A stretch of DNA of 64,000 nucleotides from Methylocystis sp. KS32 (lineage in GTDB: Bacteria > Pseudomonadota > Alphaproteobacteria > Rhizobiales > Beijerinckiaceae). A program made the position numbers and the translations under genes. This document shows, piece by piece, positions 7,146 through 17,271 of the stretch. The notes below the pieces were generated by a model that made no database searches, had not been told where the DNA came from, and saw only the letters and a list, made by a program, of their open reading frames with translations. Location of the stretch: NCBI GenBank assembly GCA_002862095.1, contig PHSQ01000002.1:620001-684000 (forward strand), in the 5' to 3' direction. Numbering within the stretch: position 1 is the first letter of the stretch; each line of letters starts with the position of its first letter.

Positions 7146-9518
7146 GAACGTGACCTTGGCGCCGGCGAAGAAGCCGATTGGCGGGCCGATGGAGACCATG
7201 CGGGGATTCGTGAAGGACAGGAAGGGAATAGCCGTCGTGCTGAAGAGGGCGCCGAAGGAGTTGGGGCGCGTGTTGGCGACGTTGTCGATCAGCCCATAGA
7301 CCTGAAAATTCCTGGTGACCTGATAAGAGCTGCGCAGATTGAGCGTGGCGTATGAAGGCAGCGTGCCGAAAGCGTTGATCTCGTCGCCGAGCAAATAATT
7401 GTCGGCGACGAAGACGAGGTCGGCGCCGACTTTCCACTTGTTGGTGAGCGCATAGTCGAAGCCCGCTTTGAGACGATGCTTCGGCACGGACGGCATGTGC
7501 GAGCCCGGCGTCACAAGCAGCGACCCCGCGCCATAGGCGATCGCGTAGGGATTGAACGGCGACCCCAACTCGACCATCGAGCGGAAAGTCGCGTCGGTCA
7601 GCGTATAATTTATATAAGCCGAGAGCTTTTCGTCGGTGTAGCGCAGCTGCGTCTCAACGCCCTGGCGCTGCGTCGTACCGGCGTTGGTGAAATAGCCCTG
7701 GCCCGTGACGATCGAGGGCACGCTGAGAATATCGTTGAAGCTCGTGGTGCGAAACGCGCCGGCGGACCAGTCCACGCGGCCGGGAAGCCACGCGCCGACG
7801 CTCTCGGGGAGATAAGACGCTGGCTTGAAATCGCCGCGGAAGCCGCTCTCGATCGTATGCGCCACGACCTGCCGCAACGGCGGATCGGAGACAAGGAAAT
7901 TGTCGATCAGACAGGGGTGATTGGGATTGGCGCAGCCGAGTTCGAGCGGCGTCGGCGCGCGGTTCGACTCCGAATAGCTTGCATAGACCGCGAGGTTCGG
8001 CGCGATCTTATAGGTCGCGCCAACCATCGGATTGACATGGGTGTATTTGCTGTCGCCGTTCAGCTGATTGCTGAAATGGTCGTAAAGGCTGATCAGCGCG
8101 TAATTGTAACGCACGCCGGCGGTCACGGTCAGCCGATCGGTCAACTCCAACTGATCGCGCGCATAGACGCCGAGATAGCTGTTCGCCGCATTGAGCTTGA
8201 CCGGGGCCACGTCGCCGGCGGGGTCCACATTGACGATCCCGAGGCCCGCGACCGTCAGATTATAGGGGTTCAGCACGCCCAATTCTTCGCTGGCGTTGAA
8301 ATTGGTCCAGCCATGATCGTAGCTGACGCCGAAGGTCGCGGTGTTGGGCCGGCCGAGGATTTTATCGGTGTTCTCGATCTGCGCCGCGCCGCCAACGGTG
8401 CGCGAACTGGTCCATGTGCGGTCGATGACGGAAAGCGGGACGCTCGGCCCGAAGAAGTCGGGCATGATCGTGGCATTGCCGTTGCCGTCGCACAACGTCG
8501 CGCCGCCGCAGGAGGCGAAATTGGTGGTGTTGCCGTCGACATGCGCCTGATCGAAGGCGCGATAGTAAACATCCGCGAGAATCTTCCAATTCGGCGCGGG
8601 CGTGAAGGCGCCGTTGACGCCGAATTGCGATAGCGTGTTCTTCGTCGTCTGCGGCGTGGTGTAGACCGAGCTTGGATCGATATTGACGAGTTCGAGCGGC
8701 GCCGGACCCGAGGCGCCGAAACGATTCTCCGCCAGTTGCATGGTGGCGTGGACCTCAGCCTTGTCGCCGCGCCAGCCCAAATCGCCATACATGCGCTCGA
8801 TCTGCGAGCCGGAGAATTTGCGATAGCCATTGTCGCCGGCGGCCTCCAACGCGACATAAGTCGCAAAACCGTCCTTCTCAATTCCATATTGCAGCGACCC
8901 CTGACGACGGCCGAAGCTGCCGCCGCGCGCGTCCGCCTCGAAGCCGTGGTAGGTGAAGCCGTTCTTCATGTCGAGCACGACGGCGCCGCCGATGGCGTTG
9001 AGGCCAAACAGCGGATTGGCGGTGACGATGGAGGTGCGGTCGATGGCGACGCTCGGGATCAGATCCCAATTGACCGTGTCGCCCCAGGCCTCGTTGACGC
9101 GGACGCCGTTTTGATAAACGGCGAGGCCGATGGGCGTGCCGCTGACGGGCGACGCCACGAAGCCGCGAAAATCGACCTCGGGTTGAAACGGATTTCCGGT
9201 CACGTCGTTGATAATGACGCCTGGCGCGACGCGCTCCAGCGCTCGCGCGACGTCGAATTCATGGGTGTCGGCGATTTCCTTGGCGGTGGTGACGTTCACC
9301 ATCGCCGGCGTCTTGCTCAGCGCGGGCGGCGCGGCGGCGGGCGCGCCGCCCGGCGCGGAGGCGGAAGGCGCCGGCGCGACTGGCGGAGGCGCGGAAGCTC
9401 TCAAGGGTGTGGCGGCGCCGACGTCGATATCTGGCAGCGCCTCCTGGGCGCTGGCTCCCGAGGCGAGAACGGAAGCGGCGAAGAGCGCGCGAAGCAAGGC
9501 GGCGGCGTATTTCGTCAT
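7143..9518 (-). CDS. TonB-dependent outer-membrane receptor (candidate LutH-like)
   Basis: 791 residues. A signal peptide (ALFAASVLASGASA) is followed by a Pro/Ala-rich linker. A plug domain spans roughly residues 70-200 (AKEIADTHEFDVARALERV; VDFRGFVASPVSG), and a 22-strand-type barrel ends in the C-terminal phenylalanine (GAKVTF) typical of outer-membrane proteins. The start is ATG 9518; an in-frame TTG three codons earlier is possible. The barrel contains one CANPNHPC loop. Neighbouring ABC genes of the lut/PQQ type suggest uptake of a metal chelate such as a lanthanophore, but nothing in the sequence fixes the ligand. The stop codon comes from the dispersed repeat downstream. Confidence 0.88.
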   Translation of the reverse strand: MTKYAAALLRALFAASVLASGASAQEALPDIDVGAATPLRASAPPPVAPAPSASAPGGAPAAAPPALSKTPAMVNVTTAKEIADTHEFDVARALERVAPGVIINDVTGNPFQPEVDFRGFVASPVSGTPIGLAVYQNGVRVNEAWGDTVNWDLIPSVAIDRTSIVTANPLFGLNAIGGAVVLDMKNGFTYHGFEADARGGSFGRRQGSLQYGIEKDGFATYVALEAAGDNGYRKFSGSQIERMYGDLGWRGDKAEVHATMQLAENRFGASGPAPLELVNIDPSSVYTTPQTTKNTLSQFGVNGAFTPAPNWKILADVYYRAFDQAHVDGNTTNFASCGGATLCDGNGNATIMPDFFGPSVPLSVIDRTWTSSRTVGGAAQIENTDKILGRPNTATFGVSYDHGWTNFNASEELGVLNPYNLTVAGLGIVNVDPAGDVAPVKLNAANSYLGVYARDQLELTDRLTVTAGVRYNYALISLYDHFSNQLNGDSKYTHVNPMVGATYKIAPNLAVYASYSESNRAPTPLELGCANPNHPCLIDNFLVSDPPLRQVVAHTIESGFRGDFKPASYLPESVGAWLPGRVDWSAGAFRTTSFNDILSVPSIVTGQGYFTNAGTTQRQGVETQLRYTDEKLSAYINYTLTDATFRSMVELGSPFNPYAIAYGAGSLLVTPGSHMPSVPKHRLKAGFDYALTNKWKVGADLVFVADNYLLGDEINAFGTLPSYATLNLRSSYQVTRNFQVYGLIDNVANTRPNSFGALFSTTAIPFLSFTNPRMVSIGPPIGFFAGAKVTF

Positions 9519-9652
9519 GGCGTCCAAAATGTCTTTGGTGGGCGGGCGTGACCCTGCGGGCGATCGCGGGTTTACGCAACGGATCGACCTCGCGCCAGTC
9601 TCCAGCCACGCTCATGGCCGGCATGGCCTCGGGATTTTTTGCTAAAAGCCCG

Positions 9653-10960
9653 CTACCGCGCGAGCGAAATCGGGATGCGCGCCTCGAGCGTGGCGCCTTT
9701 CGACGCAAGGTTGCGAAGCGTCGCGTCGCCGCCCAGCGTCGCGAGCCGCTCGCTCATGCCGCGCAGCCCAAGGCCCTCGCGCCAAGCCTCGGCGAGGCCC
9801 GCGCCATCGTCGCCGACCCTTATGCGAAGCGCCGGACGCTCGGGCGGCCGAGCGCGCGAGACGTCGACGCGGATATGGCGCGCGCCCGAATGGCGGAAGG
9901 CGTTGGTGAGCCCTTCCTGCACGACGCGAAAGGCGGCCAGCGCCGCTTGTTCGTCCGCCTCGTCCGCGTCGACGCGAAGCTCGATCGCCACCTCGGGATG
10001 GCTTTCGCGCCAGCTCTGGACCAGCGCCTCCAGTGCGCCGGCAAGCCCCATCTCCTCCAGCGCGGCAGGGCGCAGCCGCGCCAGAATGCGCCGGTTGACC
10101 TGCTGCAAGGCGGCGATCTGGGCGTCGATCCTGGCGCAGTCTTCTTCCAGCGCGAGACTCGCGCCCTTGCGCCGCAAGGCGCCGACCCCGGCGCGAATGG
10201 CGAAGAGAAAGGGGCCGATCTCGTCGTGCAGATCGCGGGCGATGTCGCGGCGCTCGTCCTCCTGCACATGGATCATGCGTTGCAACAGCGCGTGATTCTC
10301 CCCGTCCAGCCGCTCGAGCGTCGCGGCAAGCGCGTTGATGCGGTCGGCGATGACGACGAATTCCGGCGAGCCGCCGCTCGGAACCCGGACGGCATGATCG
10401 CCCTGCTCCAGGCGGGCCAGCCCCTGGGCCAGCGCCTCCACCGGCGCGAGCGTGCGCGACACCGCGACGAACACCAGCGCGAACGCCGCCAGAGCCACCA
10501 GAGCCCCCCCGAGCGAAAGGGCGACGATCTCCTCCCAAATCTCCGAAATTTCGTCGGCGGGGTTGGCGGCGACGATCAGCGCGCCGCTTAGGCGCCCTGT
10601 CATCGGGACGCGCGTGATGCCGACGCGAGACATTGCCAGGGCCGAAAACCACGCGGGCGCATGGCCCGCTGGCGTGACGGGAGGCGGCTCCGCCCCTTCG
10701 AGATAGATGCGCAAATGCCGGAATCGCCGCGCCTCGGCGAGGAGGCGCCCAAGCTCCGCCCACGGGTCTGGAGCGGTCTCGGCGCGGGCGAGTTCGCTGG
10801 TCGCGAAGTCCCCCGCCAACCGCGTCGCGGCCTCGGCCTCGGCGCGGATGCGCGCCCCCGCGTGCAGCGTGAGCAAGGCGGCGCCCAGCAAGAGCCCAAG
10901 CGCCAGCACCGCGCCGAGAAGAAGCGAGAGGCGCGAGCGCAGCGGAAGACTTTGCAGCAT
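9653..10960 (-). CDS. Membrane sensor histidine kinase, NarX/HisKA_3 type
   Basis: 435 residues. TM1 lies near residues 10-30 (LSLLLGAVLALGLLLGAALL), followed by a periplasmic sensor part of about 110 residues, TM2 near residues 150-175, and a HAMP-like region. The dimerisation/phospho-acceptor segment is ERRDIARDLHDEIGPFLF (His245), typical of kinases that pair with LuxR-type regulators. The ATPase domain shows NAFRHSG, GDDGAGL and GLGLRGM. The chosen ATG at 10960 starts the TM-proximal sequence; the longer upstream frame looks noncoding. It is divergent from the response regulator gene with 88 bp between them, so the two are very probably partners. Their neighbours make the TonB/ABC set a candidate target. 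Confidence 0.88.
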   Translation of the reverse strand: MLQSLPLRSRLSLLLGAVLALGLLLGAALLTLHAGARIRAEAEAATRLAGDFATSELARAETAPDPWAELGRLLAEARRFRHLRIYLEGAEPPPVTPAGHAPAWFSALAMSRVGITRVPMTGRLSGALIVAANPADEISEIWEEIVALSLGGALVALAAFALVFVAVSRTLAPVEALAQGLARLEQGDHAVRVPSGGSPEFVVIADRINALAATLERLDGENHALLQRMIHVQEDERRDIARDLHDEIGPFLFAIRAGVGALRRKGASLALEEDCARIDAQIAALQQVNRRILARLRPAALEEMGLAGALEALVQSWRESHPEVAIELRVDADEADEQAALAAFRVVQEGLTNAFRHSGARHIRVDVSRARPPERPALRIRVGDDGAGLAEAWREGLGLRGMSERLATLGGDATLRNLASKGATLEARIPISLAR

Positions 10961-11048
10961 GGGTGAGGCCTCCGGTCGAGCGGGGGACTTTACGGACGCC
11001 CGCCCCGAGGTCAATCTGCGCCCGTTCCAAACCCCGGAGGCCCGGACC

Positions 11049-11666
11049 ATGCGCGTGCTCATCGTCGACGATCACCCGATCATAGTCGCGGGCTGCGCCG
11101 CCATGCTCGCGGGCGAAGGCGACATCGAGGTGATGGACGCCCGCGACGCCGAGGCCGGGCTCGCGGCCTATATCCAGCATACGCCCGACGCCGCCGTGGT
11201 CGACATCGCCTTGCCGGGAGCCTCGGGCTTCGAACTCACGCGGCGCATTCTGCGCTTCGACGCACGGGCGCGCATCGTCGTGTTCAGCATGAACGACGAT
11301 CCGATCTTCGCGTCGCGGGCGCTGGAGGCCGGCGCGAAAGCCTATGTCACCAAGAACGACGACCCCTATCTCTTGCTGCGCGCCCTGCGCGAGGTCATGG
11401 CCGGCGGCGTGTTCCTCATGCCAAGGATCGCGAACCGCATCGGGGACGGGAACGGCGCGGCGGCCAATCCGCTCGACGCTCTGAGCCCGCGCGAACTCGA
11501 GATTTTGAGAATGCTCGGGAGCGGGCTCGGCATGGGCGAGATCGCGGAGGCGACACGGCTGTCCTACAAGACCGTCGCCAATTCCTGCGCGCTGATGAAA
11601 AGGAAGCTCGGCGCCCGCACGCCGGTCGAACTCGCCCGCATCGCGATGGAGCACAGGCTGATCTGA
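11049..11666 (+). CDS. LuxR-family response regulator
   Basis: 205 residues. The receiver domain starts MRVLIVDDHPIIVAGC, with phospho-acceptor Asp52 (AVVDIALPG) and a conserved Lys in AYVTKNDDP. The C-terminal helix-turn-helix (LSPRELEILRMLGSG, then EIAEATRLSYKTVANS) is of the NarL/FixJ type. The start is ATG at 11049. Divergent orientation to the histidine kinase at 9653-10960 indicates a two-component pair. Regulators of this class control PQQ alcohol dehydrogenases in pseudomonads (AgmR/PedR type), which fits the location, but the target genes are inferred. Confidence 0.88.
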   Translation: MRVLIVDDHPIIVAGCAAMLAGEGDIEVMDARDAEAGLAAYIQHTPDAAVVDIALPGASGFELTRRILRFDARARIVVFSMNDDPIFASRALEAGAKAYVTKNDDPYLLLRALREVMAGGVFLMPRIANRIGDGNGAAANPLDALSPRELEILRMLGSGLGMGEIAEATRLSYKTVANSCALMKRKLGARTPVELARIAMEHRLI

Positions 11667-11711
11667 CGGCTTCGTTCGACGCCGCGCCCGCGATAGGATA
11701 TGTGCGGACCT

Positions 11712-12957
11712 ATGTCGACGATGGATTCCTCCCGCCCTCTTCTTGGCCGCAAGGTCGCGCTGATTCACCCCGCCTGGCACAGTTGCGGCACCTATCGCGT
11801 CGTATTGGGTCAGATCGCGGCCTATCGCGCGCTGGGCGCCGAGGTTTTCCCCATCGCGATCAGCAGCGATCCAGGCTTTGCCCCGCGCCGGCGCTGGATA
11901 TGGCGCGATTTCGTGAAATCGACGCCCGAACTCGACGACGGGCCGCGCTATTTCGGCGGCGCGCCCTTCAGCGCCGTGCTTGGCCCGCGCTTTCTCAAAA
12001 ACGTGCTGTGGCCCTATGTCCACGGGGATCAGGCGATCATCCGTTCCGGCCTCGCCGAGCGCGCGCTGCTGTCGGGCGAGGCCGAGCGGCGGAGCTACGA
12101 CCTCGTCCATTGCAATCATTTCTTCCTGATGCCGGTCGCCAAGCGCCTCGCCGGCGGGCGCGCCAAGATCCTCCTCGACAGCCACGATCTTCAGGCGCGC
12201 CAATTCGCGCTCATGAATGAACGCATGCCCTGGCTGACGCCACATGCGAGCTATGAAACCATGCTGGCGCAGGAACTCGCCCTCATGCGCGAGGCCGACC
12301 TGCTCATTCACCTCAACGCGGCGGAAAGCGAAGAATTCCGCGCCATGCTGCCGGAAAAAAAACACGCTTTGCTTTATCCCGCCGTGCCGGAGGCGCCGAC
12401 GGGGCCGGGCGGGCCGGACATCGTTCTCGTCGCGAGCAATAATTCCGCCAATGTCGAAAGCGTGATCTGGTTTTTGCGCGAGGTCGTCCCGCTGATCCAA
12501 GGCGCGCGGGCAAAGATCGCCGGCAATGTGGACGCTGGCGTCAGAGCGCGCGAAGGCGCGCTTTTCGAGAGCTACAAACGCTGGTTTCTGGGCCGGGTCG
12601 AAGACCCCGGCGCCATCTACGCGGGCGCGCGTCTCGCGCTATTGCCGACGATTGGCGGACACGGGCTCTCGATCAAGACTGTCGAAGCGATGGCGAGCGG
12701 CCTTCCCTTGATCGCCACGCCGCTCGCCCTGCGCGGCATGGGCGAGGAGGCGCTTTCGCTGGCGGGCGTGACCGTCGCCGAAGAGCCCCGGAGCTTCGCG
12801 CAAGCGCTGATGGAAGCCGCCGCCACCGCGCCGCCGGGCGCGGAGGAGCGAAAAAACGCGCCGTCTCGAGCTTATTACGAAGCGCATTTCTCCGCGAAAG
12901 CCTATCGGAAAAACCTTGCCGCGCTCATCGCGCCGCTGCTTCCCGACGCGACGCAAT
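11712..12957 (+). CDS. Glycosyltransferase, group 1-like
   Basis: About 415 residues with a GT-B layout. The N-terminal half starts KVALIHPAWHSCGTYRVVL, and the C-terminal half contains IVLVASNNSANVESVIWFL and the donor-binding GLSIKTVEAMASGLPLIAT segment with the E-x7-E-like region of GT4 enzymes. It probably transfers a nucleotide-activated sugar to a cell-surface polysaccharide; the sugar is unknown. ATGs at 11700, 11712 and 11721 are in frame, and no ribosome-binding site decides between them. It follows the response regulator gene by 45 bp. The coding part is given to 12957; the stop TAG (12957-12959) is the first triplet of a dispersed repeat. Confidence 0.78.
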
Positions 12958-13072
12958 AGAGCAAAATCCGAAAAAATTGATAGACTTTTTCGACAAGATT
13001 TTGCGCCAGATTTTTGAATCTGGAGCGATTTCTTAATCGACCAGACGATTCCGTCTGGTCGGAAAGCGCTCT
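12957..13072 (+). repeat. Dispersed three-hairpin repeat, copy 4
   Basis: Forward copy beginning TAGAGCAAAATCCG and ending GGAAAGCGCTCT. Its first triplet is the stop codon of the glycosyltransferase gene. It separates that gene from the convergent hybrid kinase gene, where it could act as a terminator for both. Confidence 0.88.
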
Positions 13073-13078
13073 GGCGTT

Positions 13079-16000
13079 TCACGGCGCGCCGAGACGCTCC
13101 AGCAATTTTTCCAGCTCGTCGAGTTCGGCCGGCTTGGTCAGATGATCGTCGAAGCCGGCCTCCCGGCTGCGGACGACGTCTTCTTCCTGACCCCACCCGC
13201 TCAGCGCCACCAGGGTCAATGCCTGCCCTTCGAGATGTTGACGGATTTTCGCCGCTGTCTGATAGCCGTTCATATTCGGCATTCCAAGATCGAGAAACAC
13301 CAGCTCGGGCTTGTATGGGGAGAGCATTTCGAGGCCCTGCGCGCCGCTATAGGCCGCGCGCGCGGTCACGCCGAAAGTCTCCAGCAGCAGCACTAGGCTG
13401 TCGGCGACGTCATGATCGTCGTCGATCACCAGAACGCGCCGTGGTGGGAGGTTTTCCTTCCGCGTAACCGTCTCGCTCATGAGTCCTCTCTCGCAAATTT
13501 CTGATAAAGGCAGGCGAACGACGAATTCGCTACCCCGTCCCGGCCCTTCGCTGCGGGCCTCGATTTCGCCGCCATGCAGTTGAAGCAGCTTGCGCGCCAG
13601 CGCCAATCCAATTCCAAGGCCGCCCTGAGCGCGCCCGAGCGTGCGATCGACCTGGGTGAAGAGATCGAACAGCCGCCCCAGCATTTCCGGCGGCACGCCG
13701 GCGCCGTTGTCTCGCACGCATACGACAGCCTCGCCCTCTCCGCGCTTGGCTGTCAATTCGATACGCCCGCCAGCGTCGGTATACTTCGCCGCGTTGTTTA
13801 GCAGATTGGCGAAGACTTGGATGAGCCTCGTCGGATCGGCGTCGAGCAACATCGGCTCGGGCGGCGTCGCGACGTCAAGCCGCAGGCCGGCGGCGTCGAT
13901 CAGAGGGCGGCTGGTGTCGATGGCGTCGCGCAGAATCGTGGCAAGGTCGACGATTTCCTTGCGCAACAGAACCTTGCCGCGACTGATGCGCGAAATTTCG
14001 AGCAGATCGTCCACGAGCCGCACGAGATGAGAAATCTGCCGCTCCATCATGCCGAGCAACGCGAGCTTGCGCTCCTCGTTCATTGCATCGGCGCCGTCGA
14101 ACTTGCGCAGAACATGCATGGCGTTGCTGATTGGAGCCAGCGGATTGCGCAGCTCGTGAGCCAGCGTGGCCAGAAACTCGTCCTTGCGCCGGTCGGCCTC
14201 GCGCAACGCCTCGAGCGCGCTCTGGCGCAGGGTGATGTCGCGTGCGACCACCTGCGCTGCGGGCTTGCCGCCCCATTTGAGCGGCCCGGTGGCGACCTCA
14301 ACCTCCACGGGCGTTCCGTCCCGCCTCCGCCAGCTATAATCGAGCAGGGGTTGGTCGCGCCCCTCCTCGATCGCGAGTCCGATCCGTTTGCGCGCCAGAT
14401 CGTGATAGGCGGGATCGACGATGTCGAATGGCGTGAGGCCGAGGAGATCCGTCGCGCTCTCGGCGCCCAGCAGTCGAGCCGCCGCCGGGTTGGCGTAAAC
14501 ATAGCTTCCTTCGAACAACACCAGAATGGCGTCGGGATTGAGTTCCGCGAGCGCGCGGAAGCGTTCCTCGCTTTCCCGCAGCGCCTCCGCGTCGCGCATA
14601 CGCTGCGTGATATCGGCGACAACGGCGACGCCGCCGAGCGTTCGGCCACCCTCGTCCACGATGGGACTGGCGGAAATCTCCGCGCACCAGCGTCGCCCGC
14701 TGGGCAGGACCACCTCGATCTCTTCGGGCGGAATTTCCTTCCTCTCCGCCACCGCGCGCTGTAGTGGCAGTTCCCGGTCGGAAAGATCGCGACCCTGCCT
14801 GAAATAGCGGACCTTTCTGCCAAGCGCGGCCGGCTGCGGCGCCGAGGCGGAAACGTTTTCCGACCGATCCGGAATTTCGAACAAGGAAAGCAACGCGCGA
14901 TTGCCAGTCATGTATTTGCAATCGGGATCGCTCGAATAGCAGAGGCCGACCGGCACGGCGCGCATCACCGCCTGAAGTCTTCGCTCCGTCTCGATCAAAC
15001 TCTGCTGGGCGCGCTTTTGATCGCTGATGTCGCGGCTGACTGACGCGAAACCGAGGAGCTTTCCATCGGGGCTGGCCAGCGTGAAGACGGAATATTGCAT
15101 CCAAATGGTTTCACCGGTCGCGAAGTTGCGGAAACGAATTTCCGCCTCGTTGCTTCCCTCCTTCACGACGCGCGGCAAAAACTCGTTCAAAATGAAAGGC
15201 CAGTCTTCGGGAAAGAAAAACTCCTCTATGGGCTTCTTTTTCGCCTCGTCGAGACTCTCCAGCCCCAACAATCGCAAACCCGCCGGGTTCACGAAGATCA
15301 ACGAATGATTCAAATCGCATGTCCAGACGAATTCGTGGCTCTGCTCCGCGAGCGACACAAAGAGGCCGTGCTGCTCCTCGACGAATTTCCGACGCGTTAT
15401 GTCCTCGGCGAAGAGGACGGCGCCGCCGATCTCGCCGTCGGCGCGCCGCCAGGGCATCATCTCCCACTTGAACCATTGCGCCGAGCCGTCGGCGCGCTCG
15501 AAGCAATCCTCGTCCTCCTTGACCACTTCCCCAGAAAGAACACGGTGGTGAATCTTGCGCCACCTTTCGGGAATATTGGGAAGCGCCTCATATAGCGAGC
15601 GACCGATGATCGGGGGCTCGAGTTCATTGTCGCTCAGCCAGCGGTTGCTCGCCGCAAGGTGACGCATGTCGCAATCGAACATGGCGACGGCGGCGGGCGC
15701 GCATTCGATGAAGAGCCGCAGCCGCTCCTCGCTTTCGCGCAGAGAGGATTCCGCCTGTTTGAGACCGGTGATGTCGGAGTGATTCAAGACGACCTTGCCG
15801 CAATGGCGCTCCGCGCGACTGGCTTGCAACGTAAACCATCGAACTCCATCCGGCGCCCGGCGAGAATATTCCATGCCGAACAGGCCGCGCTCGCCATCGA
15901 GCACGGACCTTACTCCGTCAAGAGCCTCGTCGAGACCAGCGTCCCCGCCCAGAAAGAGCGCCTCGCACGCCTCCCTGTAGTTCCGGCCCGGCGTCGTGGC

Positions 16001-17029
16001 GTGTTGCTTCCCCCCATTCTCGCGGACGAAGCGCTCCCAGCGCGCATTGACCATGACGATGGCGCCGGTCTGGTCGAGAACAGCGACGTTCTGGGGCAAA
16101 GAATCAAGCACGTCGCGCAAAAACACCTCGTCATGGAGAACGCTCTCGGAAGCGGTTTTCTCCGCCGTCACGTCCAGCAACGCCAACGAGGCGCGATGGG
16201 GCCGTCGCGCGGCGCCCTCGCCCTCGAAGAAGACCTGCTTGCGCGCCCGCACCCGGCGTTCCCCGCCGCCGGACGTCACAATACGCATGTCCATGTCGAG
16301 CCGGCCCGAACCCGAAGGGTCGAGCGACGCTTCGATGCGCCGCAAAAGCTCGCCGCGATCCTCGGGATGCACGCGGGCGTAAACGTTCCCGCGCGCGACA
16401 GACTTCGCCCCTTCCCCAAAGCCGAACATGCGAGCCGCCTCGGCGGAAAGATGGAATTGGTTGGCGACGTAATCGATTTCCGCGAGGGCGAAGTCGACGA
16501 CGGTCGCGCCGATTTTCAACCGCGCGTCGATCTCCAGAGGGCGCTGGGGCTCGACCCGGTCCACGCCGCCCGAACGCTCGACAGGCGTGCAAAATGCGCC
16601 GCCAACGCCGCCCGCTTCGTGAATCGGGCTGAACGAAAAATCGAACGAGATCTCGCCGTCGCCGCGCGGCCGGAAGGATGCCCTGGCGGCCTCGCCCGAA
16701 ATTAAAACCTGTGTCGCCGCCGGCCCTACCGCGGCCCAAAACTCGGGAAGGGCCTCCATGATCGGTCTTCCAGGCGGCGCATCGGCGGCGGCGCCGATGA
16801 TCGGCTTGCAGGCGTCGTTGAAAAACAGCGCTCGCTCCGGTCCCCAGATCACAAGCATGGGCAAAGCGGAATTGAGGCAAAGGTCAATCGCGCTGCGCAA
16901 ACTTGGCGGCCAGGAGTCGGGGGCGCCAGGCGCGGAATGCGCCCAATCCCCTTGCGTCATCGCGGTTCCCGGCCGATCCGCGCCAGGCGGAAGGCCCGAC
17001 AGCGCGACGGCTTCCGCTGCGACTCCCAT
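13079..17029 (-). CDS. Large multi-PAS hybrid histidine kinase
   Basis: 1316 residues with no transmembrane segment visible, so probably a cytoplasmic sensor. About six PAS/PAC units occupy residues 1-945 (for example VLDQTGAIVMVNARWERFV and LGFASVSRDISDQKRAQQS). A HisKA domain with HELRNPLAPI (His958) follows. The HATPase domain has DNGAGVPPEM and GLGIGLALARKL, and a C-terminal receiver spans residues 1190-1316 with Asp1247 in VFLDLGMPNMNG. ATG 17029 is preceded by AGGAG at six bases. The internal receiver suggests a phosphorelay or self-limiting output; no partner regulator is adjacent. Ligands of the PAS domains cannot be read from the sequence. Confidence 0.92.
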   Translation of the reverse strand: MGVAAEAVALSGLPPGADRPGTAMTQGDWAHSAPGAPDSWPPSLRSAIDLCLNSALPMLVIWGPERALFFNDACKPIIGAAADAPPGRPIMEALPEFWAAVGPAATQVLISGEAARASFRPRGDGEISFDFSFSPIHEAGGVGGAFCTPVERSGGVDRVEPQRPLEIDARLKIGATVVDFALAEIDYVANQFHLSAEAARMFGFGEGAKSVARGNVYARVHPEDRGELLRRIEASLDPSGSGRLDMDMRIVTSGGGERRVRARKQVFFEGEGAARRPHRASLALLDVTAEKTASESVLHDEVFLRDVLDSLPQNVAVLDQTGAIVMVNARWERFVRENGGKQHATTPGRNYREACEALFLGGDAGLDEALDGVRSVLDGERGLFGMEYSRRAPDGVRWFTLQASRAERHCGKVVLNHSDITGLKQAESSLRESEERLRLFIECAPAAVAMFDCDMRHLAASNRWLSDNELEPPIIGRSLYEALPNIPERWRKIHHRVLSGEVVKEDEDCFERADGSAQWFKWEMMPWRRADGEIGGAVLFAEDITRRKFVEEQHGLFVSLAEQSHEFVWTCDLNHSLIFVNPAGLRLLGLESLDEAKKKPIEEFFFPEDWPFILNEFLPRVVKEGSNEAEIRFRNFATGETIWMQYSVFTLASPDGKLLGFASVSRDISDQKRAQQSLIETERRLQAVMRAVPVGLCYSSDPDCKYMTGNRALLSLFEIPDRSENVSASAPQPAALGRKVRYFRQGRDLSDRELPLQRAVAERKEIPPEEIEVVLPSGRRWCAEISASPIVDEGGRTLGGVAVVADITQRMRDAEALRESEERFRALAELNPDAILVLFEGSYVYANPAAARLLGAESATDLLGLTPFDIVDPAYHDLARKRIGLAIEEGRDQPLLDYSWRRRDGTPVEVEVATGPLKWGGKPAAQVVARDITLRQSALEALREADRRKDEFLATLAHELRNPLAPISNAMHVLRKFDGADAMNEERKLALLGMMERQISHLVRLVDDLLEISRISRGKVLLRKEIVDLATILRDAIDTSRPLIDAAGLRLDVATPPEPMLLDADPTRLIQVFANLLNNAAKYTDAGGRIELTAKRGEGEAVVCVRDNGAGVPPEMLGRLFDLFTQVDRTLGRAQGGLGIGLALARKLLQLHGGEIEARSEGPGRGSEFVVRLPLSEICERGLMSETVTRKENLPPRRVLVIDDDHDVADSLVLLLETFGVTARAAYSGAQGLEMLSPYKPELVFLDLGMPNMNGYQTAAKIRQHLEGQALTLVALSGWGQEEDVVRSREAGFDDHLTKPAELDELEKLLERLGAP

Positions 17030-17271
17030 CGTCGGCTCCTACGATAAACCCGCTGTCGGCCAAAAAGCCCCCGACCGCGGGCGATGTCGATCAGGAACTC
17101 CATTGTGTCGACGCGCGACCCCATTGGCAAGAAACACCACGATGACTCCCACGCCAGAGGCATGAAAAACGTGCTTCCGATCGTGGATTTAAACGCAACC
17201 GACAGGAGCCGCAACCTTAAGCGCGCAATCATTTAGGGCAAGGAGAGGCGCGTCTATCCTTGGTCGTCCCC

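Noticed and set aside
9642..12500. 952-codon minus-strand frame across the kinase, regulator and glycosyltransferase
   Set aside because: It is antisense to the real genes for most of its length and lacks any motif.
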